Positions 44,004 to 52,642 of a stretch of 64,000 nt of DNA are shown here, in pieces. The stretch covers positions 682,001 through 746,000 of the forward strand of contig CAWCVN010000007.1 in NCBI GenBank assembly GCA_963799045.1. Direction: 5' to 3'. The DNA comes from DASRSS01 sp963799045. GTDB lineage: Bacteria; Actinomycetota; Actinomycetes; Mycobacteriales; Jatrophihabitantaceae. The position numbers and the translations under genes were made by a program. How positions within the stretch are numbered: position 1 is the first letter of the stretch; each line of letters starts with the position of its first letter. Under the pieces are notes generated by a model, which was not told the DNA's origin, did no database searches, and saw nothing but the letters and a program-made list of their open reading frames with translations.

Positions 44004-44170
44004 CGGCTCAGCGTAGAAAGCGCGCGGCTGCGGCAGCGCGCCACGGGTCACCGACATACCCGAATTCAGCGGACAAAGCCGATCTGGGGATGCATGTAAT
44101 CTCTTTGTGAGTTAGGCTTGGTTCACGCGAGGACGCCTACACGCCGGTGGGCCGTCGTTGCGGAGTACAC

Positions 44171-44245
44171 ATTCGGGGGAACCGGAACCGTGGTGACACG
44201 GATCCGGTCGGGGGAAACGGGCCGCAGGCCCGAATCGGGGGAAGT
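44171..44245 (+). promoter_or_regulatory. Structured leader with three CGGGGGA boxes and two hairpins
   Basis: TTCGGGGGA (44172-44180), TCGGGGGA (44208-44215) and ATCGGGGGA (44234-44242) precede the ATG at 44246. Between boxes 1 and 2 a hairpin forms: ACCGG-AA-CCGTG, loop GTGA, CACGG-AT-CCGGT (44181-44208). Between boxes 2 and 3 CGGGCC-GCA-GGCCCG forms a second (44218-44232). The third box overlaps the ribosome-binding site. The boxes complement C-runs in the candidate RNA at 62.8 kb. Upstream, 44004-44170, I see no clear promoter. Confidence 0.6.
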
Positions 44246-47200
44246 ATGCACGCGGCGCGTCAGAACTTTCTGCGCGGGATCGTCGGCGTTGTCGCCGCGG
44301 CCGCGGCCGTAACCGGCGTAGTGATCGCACCGTCAGGCGCAGGGGCGGTCGAGCACGCGACCGACTGGCCCACGCTGCCCTCGGCGGTACCCGGAACGAC
44401 GCCGAACATCGCGGACGGCACCGTCTTCGCCATCACCACCGTCGGCAACGAGGTGATCGTCGGCGGCAGCTTCACCCAGGCTGCCAACCACGGCTCGAGC
44501 ACCGAGATCAGCCGGCCGTACCTGCTCGCCTTCGACGCGACCACGGGCGAGCTGTCCACGTCGTTCGCTCCGGTGCTCGACGGCCGGGTCGACGCCCTCG
44601 AGCCCGGCCCGCGCCCGGACAGCGTCTACGTCGGCGGCAACTTCAAGACCGTCAACGGCGCGAAGTCCAAGGGCGTCACGCTGCTCGACACCCGCACCGG
44701 TTCGGTCGTCGGCAACTTCAAGCCACCGGCAATGGACGGCGGGGTCCGCTCGCTGGCGCTGGTCGGTTCGCGCCTGTTCATCGCGGGCATCTTCACCTCA
44801 CTGGACGGCTACGCGCGCGGCGGCCTCGCGTCGCTCGACGCGACGACCGGCGCGCTCGACGACTTCGCGGACGTGCAGTTCGCCGGACACCACAACTACG
44901 ACGGCACGCGCCGCACCGCACAGGGCGGGGTCGGGCCGCGCGCCATCGCGGTCAACCCGGCGGGCACCCGGATGATGGTCGTCGGCAACTTCAAGACCGC
45001 GGACGGCCTGCCGCGCGACCAGATCGCGATGCTCGACCTCGACGGCGCGAAGGCGACCGTCGACCCGAACTGGGCGACGAACAAGTACACCGCCGCCTGC
45101 TACAGCAGCTCGTTCGACACCTACGTCACCGACGTGCAGTATTCCGCCGACGGCTCGTACTTCGCGACCACAGCGGCGGGCGGCGCGGGCACCAACTCCG
45201 ACGGTTCGCAGTCACTGTGTGACGCGGTCGCGGGCTGGTCGGCATCGTCCAGCGGCTCCGCGGTGCAGCCGAGCTGGGTCGACTACACCGGCCACGACTC
45301 GCTGTGGTCGGTCGCGATCAGCGGCAGCGCCATCTACGTCGGCGGTCACGTGCGCTGGGTCAACAACGCGAACGGGTCCGACTCCGCCGGCGCGGGCGCG
45401 GTTCCGCGACCGGGTCTCGCGGCGTTGGACCCGGCCAGCGGCATGCCGCTGAGCTGGAACCCCGGCCGCAACCCTCGCGGCGCCGGCGCCTACGCGCTCT
45501 ACGTGAACTCGTCCGGGCTGTACGTCGGCAGCGACACGAACTACATCGGCAACTTCCAGTACCACCGCGGCAAGGTCGCGTTCTTCCCGCTCGCGGGCGG
45601 AGCCGCACCGACGTCGACGGCCACCGCGCAGCTGCCGGGCAACCTCTACGTCGCCGGCCCACAGACCAGCTCCGGCAGCGGTAGCAGCGGCGGTGGCGGC
45701 TGGTGCCGCCTGTTCCCGCAGCTGTGTGGTGGGGGCAGCAGTAACGCCACCTTCGGTGACGCGCTCGACTACCACTCCGTGGACGGCACCACGGTCGGCT
45801 CGCTGAAGGCGGTCGCGAACACCGGTGTGGCGTGGAGCAACACCCGCGGAGCGTTCGCTGTCGGTGACTCGATCTTCTACGGCGACACGGACGGCAACCT
45901 CTACAAGGCCAGCTTCGACGGAACGACGGTCGGAACGCCGGTGGTCGTGGACCCGTACGACGACCCGACCTGGGACTCGGTCCAGACCGGTTCCGGGCAG
46001 ACGTATCAGGGCGTGAAGCCCGGCTACTACAGCGAGATGTCCTCGGTGACCGGCGCCTTCTACGCCGACGGGCGGCTGTACTACACGCTGTACGGCAAGT
46101 CCGCCCTGTACTGGCGCTGGTTCAGCCCGGACAGCGGCGCGATCGGGGCGCAGGAGTTCAGCGTGAGCAGCATGGACTTCAGCAAGGTGGCCGGCCTGAC
46201 GCTGTCGGGGAGCACTCTCTACTACGCCAACTCCGGCGACGGAACCCTGCACACCGTCGCCTTCACCGCTGGCACGGTCGACAGCTCGACGGACACGACG
46301 GTCAGCGGGCCGTCCATCGACGGCAACGACTGGCGCGCCCGCAGCCTGTTCGTGTGGGCTTCGTCAGCGCCGAACCAGGCGCCGACCGCCAGCGCGACGG
46401 TCACCTGCAACCGGTCGGTGTGCTCCTTCGACGGCACCGCCTCGACCGACGCGGACGGCACGGTCGCCCTGTACAGCTGGGACTTCGGCGACGGCACAAC
46501 GGGCACCGGCGCCACCACGACGCACAGCTACGCCAAGCCCGGCAACTACTCCGTCTCGCTCGTAGTCACCGACAACAGCAACGCGCAGAGCAAGCCGTGG
46601 ACCGGCACGGCCAGCGTCGCCGACAGCGGCGCCGCGGTGCAGTTCATCGCCCAGGCACAGTTCAACGGCCGCACGGCCAACCCATCGGTCGTCGTGCCGG
46701 CAACGGTCGCGAGCGGTGACCACGAACTGCTGTTCGCGGCCGTCGGCACGCCGGGAGTGACGACCACGGCACCCACCGGCTGGACCCAGATCGCGCAGAC
46801 CGCGCGCGGCCAGCTCGAGACGACCGTGTTCGAGCGCACCGCGACGTCGGCGGACGCGCGCTCCACCGTGCGGCTGCCGCTCGCGTCGTCGGCGAAGGTC
46901 GACCTACAGCTGGTCGACTACTCCGGCGTCGCGGACGGCACGCCGGTGTTGGCGACGGCGACGGACTCGTTCGTCGCGGTGCACAAGACAGCGCCGGTGA
47001 GCGTCTCGACCGCCGGGTCCTGGGTGTTGTCCTACTGGTCCACCCGCATCTCCGGCACGGCCACCTGGACGCTGCCGAACCCGCTCGCCTCGCGCGGCGT
47101 GGGCTACGGCACCGGTGGCGGGCACGTGGACGCTGCGATCGCCGACTCCGGAGGGGCGCCGCCGGTCGGCACCTACCCGAGCCAGACCGCCTCGCAGGAC

Positions 47201-48142
47201 GCCGCGTCGGGCAAGGCCGTCATGGTCAGCATCGTGCTTGCCCCGTCCGGGCCGCCGCCGCCGAACCAGCTGCCGACTGCCAAGGCGACGGTCTCCTGCT
47301 CGGGCGCGGTCTGCTCGTTCGACGGCACCGCCTCAAGCGACCCGGACGGCGCGGTAGCGTCCTACGCCTGGGACTTCGGCGACGGGTCGAAGGGCACCGC
47401 CGCCACGGCCACCCACGTGTATGCGAAGGCCGGCGACTACCCGGTCTCGCTCGTGGTCACCGACGACCGGGGCGGGCAGAGCGCGGCGTGGACCGGAACG
47501 GCCAGCGTGACGTCCGGACCCAGCGTCGCCTTCGACGGGCAGGCCGCGTTCGACGGCTGGAGCGCGCACCCGTCGGTGACCGTTCCCAGCAGTGTCCAGG
47601 CCGCGGACACCGAACTGCTGTTCGTCTCGACGAACCTGTCCGGGGTGACGACCACCGTGCCCAGCGGCTGGACCCAGATCGCGCAGCAGGCAAGCGGCCA
47701 GCTGGAGACGACCGTGTTCCGGCGTACCGCGACGGCCGCGGACGCGGGCAGCACCGTCACCGTGCCGCTGGCCTCGTCCGGCAAGGTCGCCCTGCAGCTG
47801 GTCGCGTACGCCGGGGTCGACTCCGGACCGGCGACCACGGCCACCGCGGCCGACTCGCGCACACCGACGCACACCGCACCAGCGGTGACCGTCGCGACTG
47901 CCGGCTCCTGGGTCGTGTCGTTCTGGGCGGCGCGCGTCACCGACGCCGGCACCTGGACGCTGCCCGGCACGGTAACCGCGCGGGGAACGAGCATCGGCGT
48001 CGGCGGCGGGCACGTCGACACCGCGATCGCTGACTCGGGCACTGCGGTAGGCGCCGGGAGCTACCCGAGCCAGACCGCGTCCGAGGACGTCTTCAACGGC
48101 AAGGGCACCACGATCAGCATCGTGCTGGCACCGGGCGCATAG
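44246..48142 (+). CDS. Large secreted protein: beta-propeller-like repeats and two PKD/jelly-roll modules
   Basis: The 1298-residue protein starts with a signal peptide (MHAARQNFLRGIVGVVAAAA, cleavage after AGA-like residues). About 600 residues of propeller-type repeats follow, with motifs such as VGGSFTQ, VYVGGNFKTVNG and FIAGIFTSLDG (delta-60/DUF5122-like). Two tandem units of about 200 residues each then come: a PKD domain (VCSFDGTASTDADGTVALYS, WDFGDG) and a jelly-roll-like domain (TAPTGWTQIAQTARGQLETT). A Ser/Gly linker lies near residue 480. There is no membrane anchor or sorting signal, so it is released or held by binding the polysaccharide. It probably forms part of the surface layer or matrix. 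Confidence 0.85.
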   Translation: MHAARQNFLRGIVGVVAAAAAVTGVVIAPSGAGAVEHATDWPTLPSAVPGTTPNIADGTVFAITTVGNEVIVGGSFTQAANHGSSTEISRPYLLAFDATTGELSTSFAPVLDGRVDALEPGPRPDSVYVGGNFKTVNGAKSKGVTLLDTRTGSVVGNFKPPAMDGGVRSLALVGSRLFIAGIFTSLDGYARGGLASLDATTGALDDFADVQFAGHHNYDGTRRTAQGGVGPRAIAVNPAGTRMMVVGNFKTADGLPRDQIAMLDLDGAKATVDPNWATNKYTAACYSSSFDTYVTDVQYSADGSYFATTAAGGAGTNSDGSQSLCDAVAGWSASSSGSAVQPSWVDYTGHDSLWSVAISGSAIYVGGHVRWVNNANGSDSAGAGAVPRPGLAALDPASGMPLSWNPGRNPRGAGAYALYVNSSGLYVGSDTNYIGNFQYHRGKVAFFPLAGGAAPTSTATAQLPGNLYVAGPQTSSGSGSSGGGGWCRLFPQLCGGGSSNATFGDALDYHSVDGTTVGSLKAVANTGVAWSNTRGAFAVGDSIFYGDTDGNLYKASFDGTTVGTPVVVDPYDDPTWDSVQTGSGQTYQGVKPGYYSEMSSVTGAFYADGRLYYTLYGKSALYWRWFSPDSGAIGAQEFSVSSMDFSKVAGLTLSGSTLYYANSGDGTLHTVAFTAGTVDSSTDTTVSGPSIDGNDWRARSLFVWASSAPNQAPTASATVTCNRSVCSFDGTASTDADGTVALYSWDFGDGTTGTGATTTHSYAKPGNYSVSLVVTDNSNAQSKPWTGTASVADSGAAVQFIAQAQFNGRTANPSVVVPATVASGDHELLFAAVGTPGVTTTAPTGWTQIAQTARGQLETTVFERTATSADARSTVRLPLASSAKVDLQLVDYSGVADGTPVLATATDSFVAVHKTAPVSVSTAGSWVLSYWSTRISGTATWTLPNPLASRGVGYGTGGGHVDAAIADSGGAPPVGTYPSQTASQDAASGKAVMVSIVLAPSGPPPPNQLPTAKATVSCSGAVCSFDGTASSDPDGAVASYAWDFGDGSKGTAATATHVYAKAGDYPVSLVVTDDRGGQSAAWTGTASVTSGPSVAFDGQAAFDGWSAHPSVTVPSSVQAADTELLFVSTNLSGVTTTVPSGWTQIAQQASGQLETTVFRRTATAADAGSTVTVPLASSGKVALQLVAYAGVDSGPATTATAADSRTPTHTAPAVTVATAGSWVVSFWAARVTDAGTWTLPGTVTARGTSIGVGGGHVDTAIADSGTAVGAGSYPSQTASEDVFNGKGTTISIVLAPGA

Positions 48143-48202
48143 GGGGATCGCTGCACCACACGACGAGCTGATCGGACAACTGCACAGCACACCACATCCG
48201 TA

Positions 48203-48210
48203 TTCGGGGG
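48203..48210 (+). promoter_or_regulatory. TTCGGGGG box at the WecB-type gene start
   Basis: TTCGGGGG ends 6 bases before the ATG at 48217, in the ribosome-binding position, matching the leader boxes of other genes in this locus. The 74-base gap after the PKD protein gene holds nothing else recognisable. Confidence 0.5.
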
Positions 48211-48216
48211 TATACG

Positions 48217-49161
48217 ATGGGGCAAACAGGCGCATTGAGCGTCAATTCCACCAAAGCACCAAACCGGCGAACGATCGTCGTTCTCGGGGTCGAGGTGGCT
48301 GCGCTCGAGCGCGACGACGCGCTCGATGCCGTCGAACGGTTGCTGCTGAGCCCGCGGGCCGCGTCCGTGGGCTTCGTCAACGCGCACACGATCACCGTGG
48401 CCCAGCGGCACGAGGCCTACCTACACGCGTTGCGTGAGACGGACCTGCTGCTCAACGACGGCGCCGGCCTGGCGCTGGCGGCGCGGCTCAACGGCGAGCG
48501 CTTCCCGGCGAACCTCAACGGCACGGATTTCACGCCGCAGCTGCTCGCGCGGGCAGCCGAGCGGGGCTGGCGGGTGTTCCTGTTCGGTGGCCGGCCGGGG
48601 GTGGCCGACACGGCCGCCCGCCGACTCGCCGACCAGATCCCCGGCCTCATGGTTGTCGGGACGGCCGACGGCTACACGCTCGACGACGAGCAGGCCGTGG
48701 AGAAGATCCGCGCGGCCGGCACGGACCTGCTGCTGGTCGCCATGGGCAATCCGCTCCAGGAGCTGTGGCTGACGGCGCACCTACCGGCCACCGGGGCCCG
48801 GCTGGGGGTGGGCGTCGGCGCCTTCCTCGACTTCGCCGCCGGGCGGGTCCGCCGGGCGCCGCTGTGGATGCGCCGCGCGTCGCTGGAGTGGCTGTACCGG
48901 CTGGCGATCGAGCCCCGGCGGCTGTTCAACCGCTACGTGGTGGGCATCCCGGTGTTCCTGGCCCAAGTCCTGCGTGCCCAAGTCCTGCGTGCCCAAGTCC
49001 TGCGTGCCCGCGTCGCCGGACACACCGACGTCAGCGCCGCCACGACGGCGTGCGCTGCCACCACTGGGCGAGTCGGGCATCGGCGTCCTCGAAGCGAGCC
49101 GCGAGCCGCCGACGCAGCGCCGGGTCGAGAGCCGAACGCGGCCGGGCATTGTGCTGCCTGA
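48217..49161 (+). CDS. WecB/TagA/CpsF-family glycosyltransferase
   Basis: A GT26 enzyme that adds a sugar (often N-acetylmannosaminuronate, ManNAc or a hexose) to the undecaprenyl-linked primer. Landmarks are VVLGVEVAALERDDALDAVE, FVNAHTITVAQRHEAYLHAL, LLNDGAGLALAARLNGERFP with the catalytic Asp, WRVFLFGGRPGVAD, LLLVAMGNPLQELWL and FLDFAAGRVRRAPLWMRRAS. After the conserved end near residue 248, three AQVLR units (a 15-bp repeat) and about 50 low-complexity residues follow. These last codons overlap the convergent sulfotransferase gene by 131 bases, which is unusual. Confidence 0.88.
   Translation: MGQTGALSVNSTKAPNRRTIVVLGVEVAALERDDALDAVERLLLSPRAASVGFVNAHTITVAQRHEAYLHALRETDLLLNDGAGLALAARLNGERFPANLNGTDFTPQLLARAAERGWRVFLFGGRPGVADTAARRLADQIPGLMVVGTADGYTLDDEQAVEKIRAAGTDLLLVAMGNPLQELWLTAHLPATGARLGVGVGAFLDFAAGRVRRAPLWMRRASLEWLYRLAIEPRRLFNRYVVGIPVFLAQVLRAQVLRAQVLRARVAGHTDVSAATTACAATTGRVGHRRPRSEPRAADAAPGREPNAAGHCAA
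48961..49005. repeat. 15-bp tandem repeat, 3 copies, in the WecB-type gene
   Basis: GCCCAAGTCCTGCGT occurs three times without mismatch and encodes AQVLR units at the C-terminus, just before the overlap with the sulfotransferase gene. Confidence 0.97.
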
Positions 49162-49903
49162 ACTCGGGCCCGGGGGCGGCTGCGAGCCCGAGGTAGGCCA
49201 GGACGCCCGCCCATACCGGTAGCGGATCGGTGAAGAAGTCCTCCGCGTCGATCACGTGGACGCGGTCCGGACCCACGGCGTCCACGAAGCGCGTGATCTG
49301 GTCGATGTAGCGCCCACGCGCGACGTAGGCCTGGTGCTGGTGCGCGTGGCTGACGTAGCCGGGGTCGGCCAGCAGCTTCGCCTCCTCGCCGGCCAGGCGC
49401 TCGGCCTCGAGGTCCACGGCACGCTCGAACGTCTCGGTCTCGTAGCCGCGGGCGAACTCGTGGGTGTAGGCCGAGTACGCCCGCTCGACCGGGTCGCGCA
49501 CCAGGATCAGCACCTTCACCCCGGGCAGGTCCGCCGCGATCCGGCCAGCTGCCGACGGATGGAAAAGGTAGTAGGGACTGGACTCGAAGGCCTGCACCGG
49601 CTGGCCCGCCCGCCGCTGCCGACGGCGCGCGGTGGCCAGCAGCGGGAAGTGACCGCGATACCAGTCCATGCCGTTGGGGTAGGCGACATCGAAGTAGTGC
49701 ACACCCTTGCGCAGCACCGGGCGCAGCACGGCCGGGTGCTGTCGCAGTGCCTGGTACAGCGACGTCGTGCCGCACCGCTGCGCCCCGCAGATCAAAAACC
49801 CCGGAGACATCCGCCAGCGCGCGCTCGCGTAGCCGGACCGCGTCGCCGCCCGCTGCGCGAGCGGCAGCAGATGCTCCTTCGCGCGCTGCTCGAACACGCT
49901 CAC
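49031..49903 (-). CDS. Sulfotransferase (heparan-sulfotransferase-like fold)
   Basis: The 290-residue protein has the PAPS 5'-phosphosulfate loop FLICGAQRCGTTSLYQALRQ, the KGVHYFD segment, and the 3'-phosphate site VLILVRDPVERAYSAYTHEF, as in the Sulfotransfer_1 domain of heparan sulfotransferases. It would transfer sulfate from PAPS to a sugar hydroxyl or amine. The GTG at 49903 overlaps the stop of the upstream APH-like gene by 4 bases. Its place in a Wzx/Wzy locus suggests sulfation of the repeat unit in the cytoplasm. PAPS synthesis genes are not in the window. Confidence 0.9.
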   Translation of the reverse strand: MSVFEQRAKEHLLPLAQRAATRSGYASARWRMSPGFLICGAQRCGTTSLYQALRQHPAVLRPVLRKGVHYFDVAYPNGMDWYRGHFPLLATARRRQRRAGQPVQAFESSPYYLFHPSAAGRIAADLPGVKVLILVRDPVERAYSAYTHEFARGYETETFERAVDLEAERLAGEEAKLLADPGYVSHAHQHQAYVARGRYIDQITRFVDAVGPDRVHVIDAEDFFTDPLPVWAGVLAYLGLAAAPGPEFRQHNARPRSALDPALRRRLAARFEDADARLAQWWQRTPSWRR

Positions 49904-51111
49904 CCCCACCCGCCTCCCCGCTCCGACGCGACCCGTGCCGCCGAGCTCAGGACCGGGAAGGCCCACTCGTCGACCCGGGCGTGGGGCAGGCGCCCCTGCG
50001 GGTCGTCGAGCAGGTAGCGCTTGGTCAGCTCGAGCAGGTACAGCAACGCGCTCGTGCGCGCCAGCCGGGCCGGCTGCCCCCATCCGGCCAGCACATCCGG
50101 CGCCGCGTCGAGGAGGCTCGCCGCCGCGCGGGCCCGCCCCACGCCGCGGCCGGCCACCAGGTGGTTGAACGTGAAGTGCAGCGCGTCGAAGCCGGCCGGG
50201 ACGCCGACCGCGCAGCGCTCCCAGTCCCATACCTGGGTGACCGGGCCGCTGCGCGCGCAGTTCCACTCCGTCCAGTCGCCGTGCCACGCCCCTGCAACCA
50301 GATCGGTGACGGGTTCGCCGTCGACGACGGCGTCGAAGAGCGTCAGCCAGCCGCCCGCCCGAGCAGCGCCCCCGGTCGCGGCATCGGCCACGGCCGCGCG
50401 GGTCCGGGTGAGGTACCCGCTCTCCCCGACGCCGAGTGGGATCGCGGCGCCGCCGGCCCGGCAGAGTGCGGCCATTGCCTGAGCGAGGTCCGGGGTGATG
50501 TCCCGGCAGCGCCGCCCTGCCGGCAGCGCCGCGGTGACCAGGACGGTCGTCGCGCGCCAGTCGCCGTGGTGCAGGATCCGAGGCGCACGGATGCGGTCCG
50601 GCACGGCGCCCGCGACGCCGGCCAGTGCGGTGGCTTCGTTGTCGACCAGCGCCGCGGTGAGCGCGTCGACGCCGATCTTGGCGAATGCGATCGTGCGCCC
50701 GCGCCGGTCGAAGACCTGGAGCACCGGCTTGCGGTTGGCGCGCGCCGCCGTCAACGCGAGGGCGCTGCGAACGGGCGTGCCGAGCACGGCGGCGAGGTGA
50801 TCGTCGATCGTTGCCGCGCCGGGCTCAGGACACACCGCACGCACCGGCCGGCGCAACGCGCACAGCCCGCCGGCGACGGCAGCCGCCAGCCCCAGCGCAC
50901 GCAGCTGATCGAGGCGGCCCTGCTGCGCGGTGTAGCGGACCACGGCGGCGGCCGCAGCGCGCCGCGGGCGAGCCGGAACCAGCAGCCTGGGTGTGCGCTC
51001 GCCGGGAAGCACGACCAGCGGCGGCGACGACGGCAGGCCCGCCCCCGGCCACAGCAGTTGGACGGTGTCGGCGAGGTAGGCCAGCCGGGACTCGCGGTCA
51101 GGGGTGGACAC
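49900..51111 (-). CDS. Aminoglycoside-phosphotransferase-fold protein of the polysaccharide locus
   Basis: The 403-residue protein has a kinase-fold C-terminal half. AWHGDWTEWNCA is the catalytic-loop HGD...N pattern and VTQVWDWERC the metal-binding Asp region, as in APH/choline-kinase-like enzymes; FAKIGVDALTAALVDNEATA gives the Lys and Glu of the N-lobe. An N-terminal region (about 1-110) without clear relatives precedes it. The acceptor could be a sugar or a lipid-linked glycan, but I cannot name it. It lies in a tight cluster, overlapping the polymerase gene by 14 bases and the sulfotransferase gene by 4. Confidence 0.7.
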   Translation of the reverse strand: MSTPDRESRLAYLADTVQLLWPGAGLPSSPPLVVLPGERTPRLLVPARPRRAAAAAVVRYTAQQGRLDQLRALGLAAAVAGGLCALRRPVRAVCPEPGAATIDDHLAAVLGTPVRSALALTAARANRKPVLQVFDRRGRTIAFAKIGVDALTAALVDNEATALAGVAGAVPDRIRAPRILHHGDWRATTVLVTAALPAGRRCRDITPDLAQAMAALCRAGGAAIPLGVGESGYLTRTRAAVADAATGGAARAGGWLTLFDAVVDGEPVTDLVAGAWHGDWTEWNCARSGPVTQVWDWERCAVGVPAGFDALHFTFNHLVAGRGVGRARAAASLLDAAPDVLAGWGQPARLARTSALLYLLELTKRYLLDDPQGRLPHARVDEWAFPVLSSAARVASERGGGWG

Positions 51112-52642
51112 GGCGGCGCGCTCCCCGACCAGTCGCCGCGCCGGGCGGGGTGCCCGCGCGATGCTCGCGCCACAGCACCCCGACAGCGACCATGGTCAGC
51201 GTGGGCGTGACGGGCACCTCCGAGTAGAAGAGCATGTACACGAAGACAAGGGCGACGGTAGCCAGGGCGGCCTCGGCGATCGCGCCACGTTGCCGCCGGT
51301 AGATCCACACCGCCACCGCGAAGAAGCCGAAGTAGAACAAGACCCCGCCCAGCCCCTGGTTGAACATGATCGACCACAGCTGGCCGGTGCTGCCCGTCGA
51401 GAAGTCGCCGCAACCACCGCACGACGACGACGGGCCGACCGCGATCGAGGACGAACTGCCGTTGGTGTGGCGGGTTCCTCCGTAGCCGATGATCGGCGAG
51501 TACTTGATCGCCTTGATCGACTGACGGAGCACGAAGGCGCGGATGTTGTTGCTGTCGCCGTTGTGCAGCCTCGCACCGATCACCGAATACAGCGGCGACA
51601 CCAATAGCGCGACGGCGCCGAGTGCCGTCGCCCCGAGCCCCGCGAGCACGACTCCGATCCGTCCGAAGTACAGCTGGCGCATCCCCAGCCAGAGCACCGT
51701 GACGATCAAGCCGATCCACAGCCCGCGGTCGAGCGAGAGCACGATCGGCACGAAGCTGGCGACCGCCAGCGCGATGTACGCGACTCGGCGCCCACCCCGC
51801 GCCGGGACCAGCCAGCTGGCGACGAACCACACCAGCAGGATGGAGATCACGTTGCCCCACGTGTTGGTGTAGCCGAACGGTGCGGCCGGGCGTCCGGTTG
51901 CCGTGCCGATGACCGCCTGCACCTGGGCCGCGACGGGGTGCACCAGCACGCGGACGTAGGAGTTGCTCGTCAGCCCGTGTGGCAGCAGCAACTCGACGGG
52001 CGAGCGGAACGACAGGTGCGGCGCCACGAGCCCGAGGTATCCGCCGGCGACGACGGTGAGGAAGAACGCCCCCATCCACCGCGCGATGTCCTTCGTCGGC
52101 ACCAGGGCACGGGGCAGGTTGCCCACGTAGAGCAGCACGACGGTGACGACGAAGAACATACCGATGCTGAACGCGATCGAGATCAGCCTGCCGGCGGCGG
52201 ACGTGGCGTGCGTTCCGGGTGGGCTCGCGCCGAACATCGCGAGGCTGAGGAACTGCCAGGCCAGGAACAGGGCCCACAGGCTGAACGCGGGCGGCAGCCG
52301 GATCGGCCATCGGCGCCGCAGCTCGATCAGCATGGGCACGGCAAGGATCGCGAAGACGAACGGGCCCAGCCCCAGGGCCCACCAGATCGGGTACCCGACG
52401 AGCAGGTAGCGCAGCGGCCAGCCGGGACGCAGCGCGACAGCGTGCGCGATCCGCGCGGTGAATGTTGGCCTCGGGTCGACGTCGGCCCGCGCAGGCTGGG
52501 GTTGCCATACACCGCCCGGCTGATCGGCCGCATGCCCGGGCGCCGGGCGGGACCGGGTCGGCAGTAGCCGCAGACCGCCGGTGCGCCGTGACCTCGGGCG
52601 GCTCGCGAGTAACCGGCGGGGTGGCTCGACGACCGTCAGCAT
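51098..52642 (-). CDS. O-antigen ligase/polymerase-like membrane protein (Wzy)
   Basis: The 514-residue integral protein has about eleven membrane helices and a large extracytoplasmic loop. The Wzy/WaaL-like region includes SLDRGLWIGLIVTVLWLGMR, then NNIRAFVLRQSIKAIKYSPI and IGYGGTRHTNGSS before a final helix set (LWSIMFNQGLGGVLFYFGFF). It would polymerise flipped repeat units outside the membrane. The loop contains a Cys/Ser-rich SSSCGGCGDFSTGS. The first 60 residues are soluble and basic. The start overlaps the DUF4012 gene's stop by 7 bases. Confidence 0.87.
   Translation of the reverse strand: MLTVVEPPRRLLASRPRSRRTGGLRLLPTRSRPAPGHAADQPGGVWQPQPARADVDPRPTFTARIAHAVALRPGWPLRYLLVGYPIWWALGLGPFVFAILAVPMLIELRRRWPIRLPPAFSLWALFLAWQFLSLAMFGASPPGTHATSAAGRLISIAFSIGMFFVVTVVLLYVGNLPRALVPTKDIARWMGAFFLTVVAGGYLGLVAPHLSFRSPVELLLPHGLTSNSYVRVLVHPVAAQVQAVIGTATGRPAAPFGYTNTWGNVISILLVWFVASWLVPARGGRRVAYIALAVASFVPIVLSLDRGLWIGLIVTVLWLGMRQLYFGRIGVVLAGLGATALGAVALLVSPLYSVIGARLHNGDSNNIRAFVLRQSIKAIKYSPIIGYGGTRHTNGSSSSIAVGPSSSCGGCGDFSTGSTGQLWSIMFNQGLGGVLFYFGFFAVAVWIYRRQRGAIAEAALATVALVFVYMLFYSEVPVTPTLTMVAVGVLWREHRAGTPPGAATGRGARRRVHP

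Noticed and set aside
44090..44130. Promoter for the PKD-protein gene
   Set aside because: TTGTGA and TAGGCT can be found, but their spacing and order do not give a consistent -35/-10 pair.
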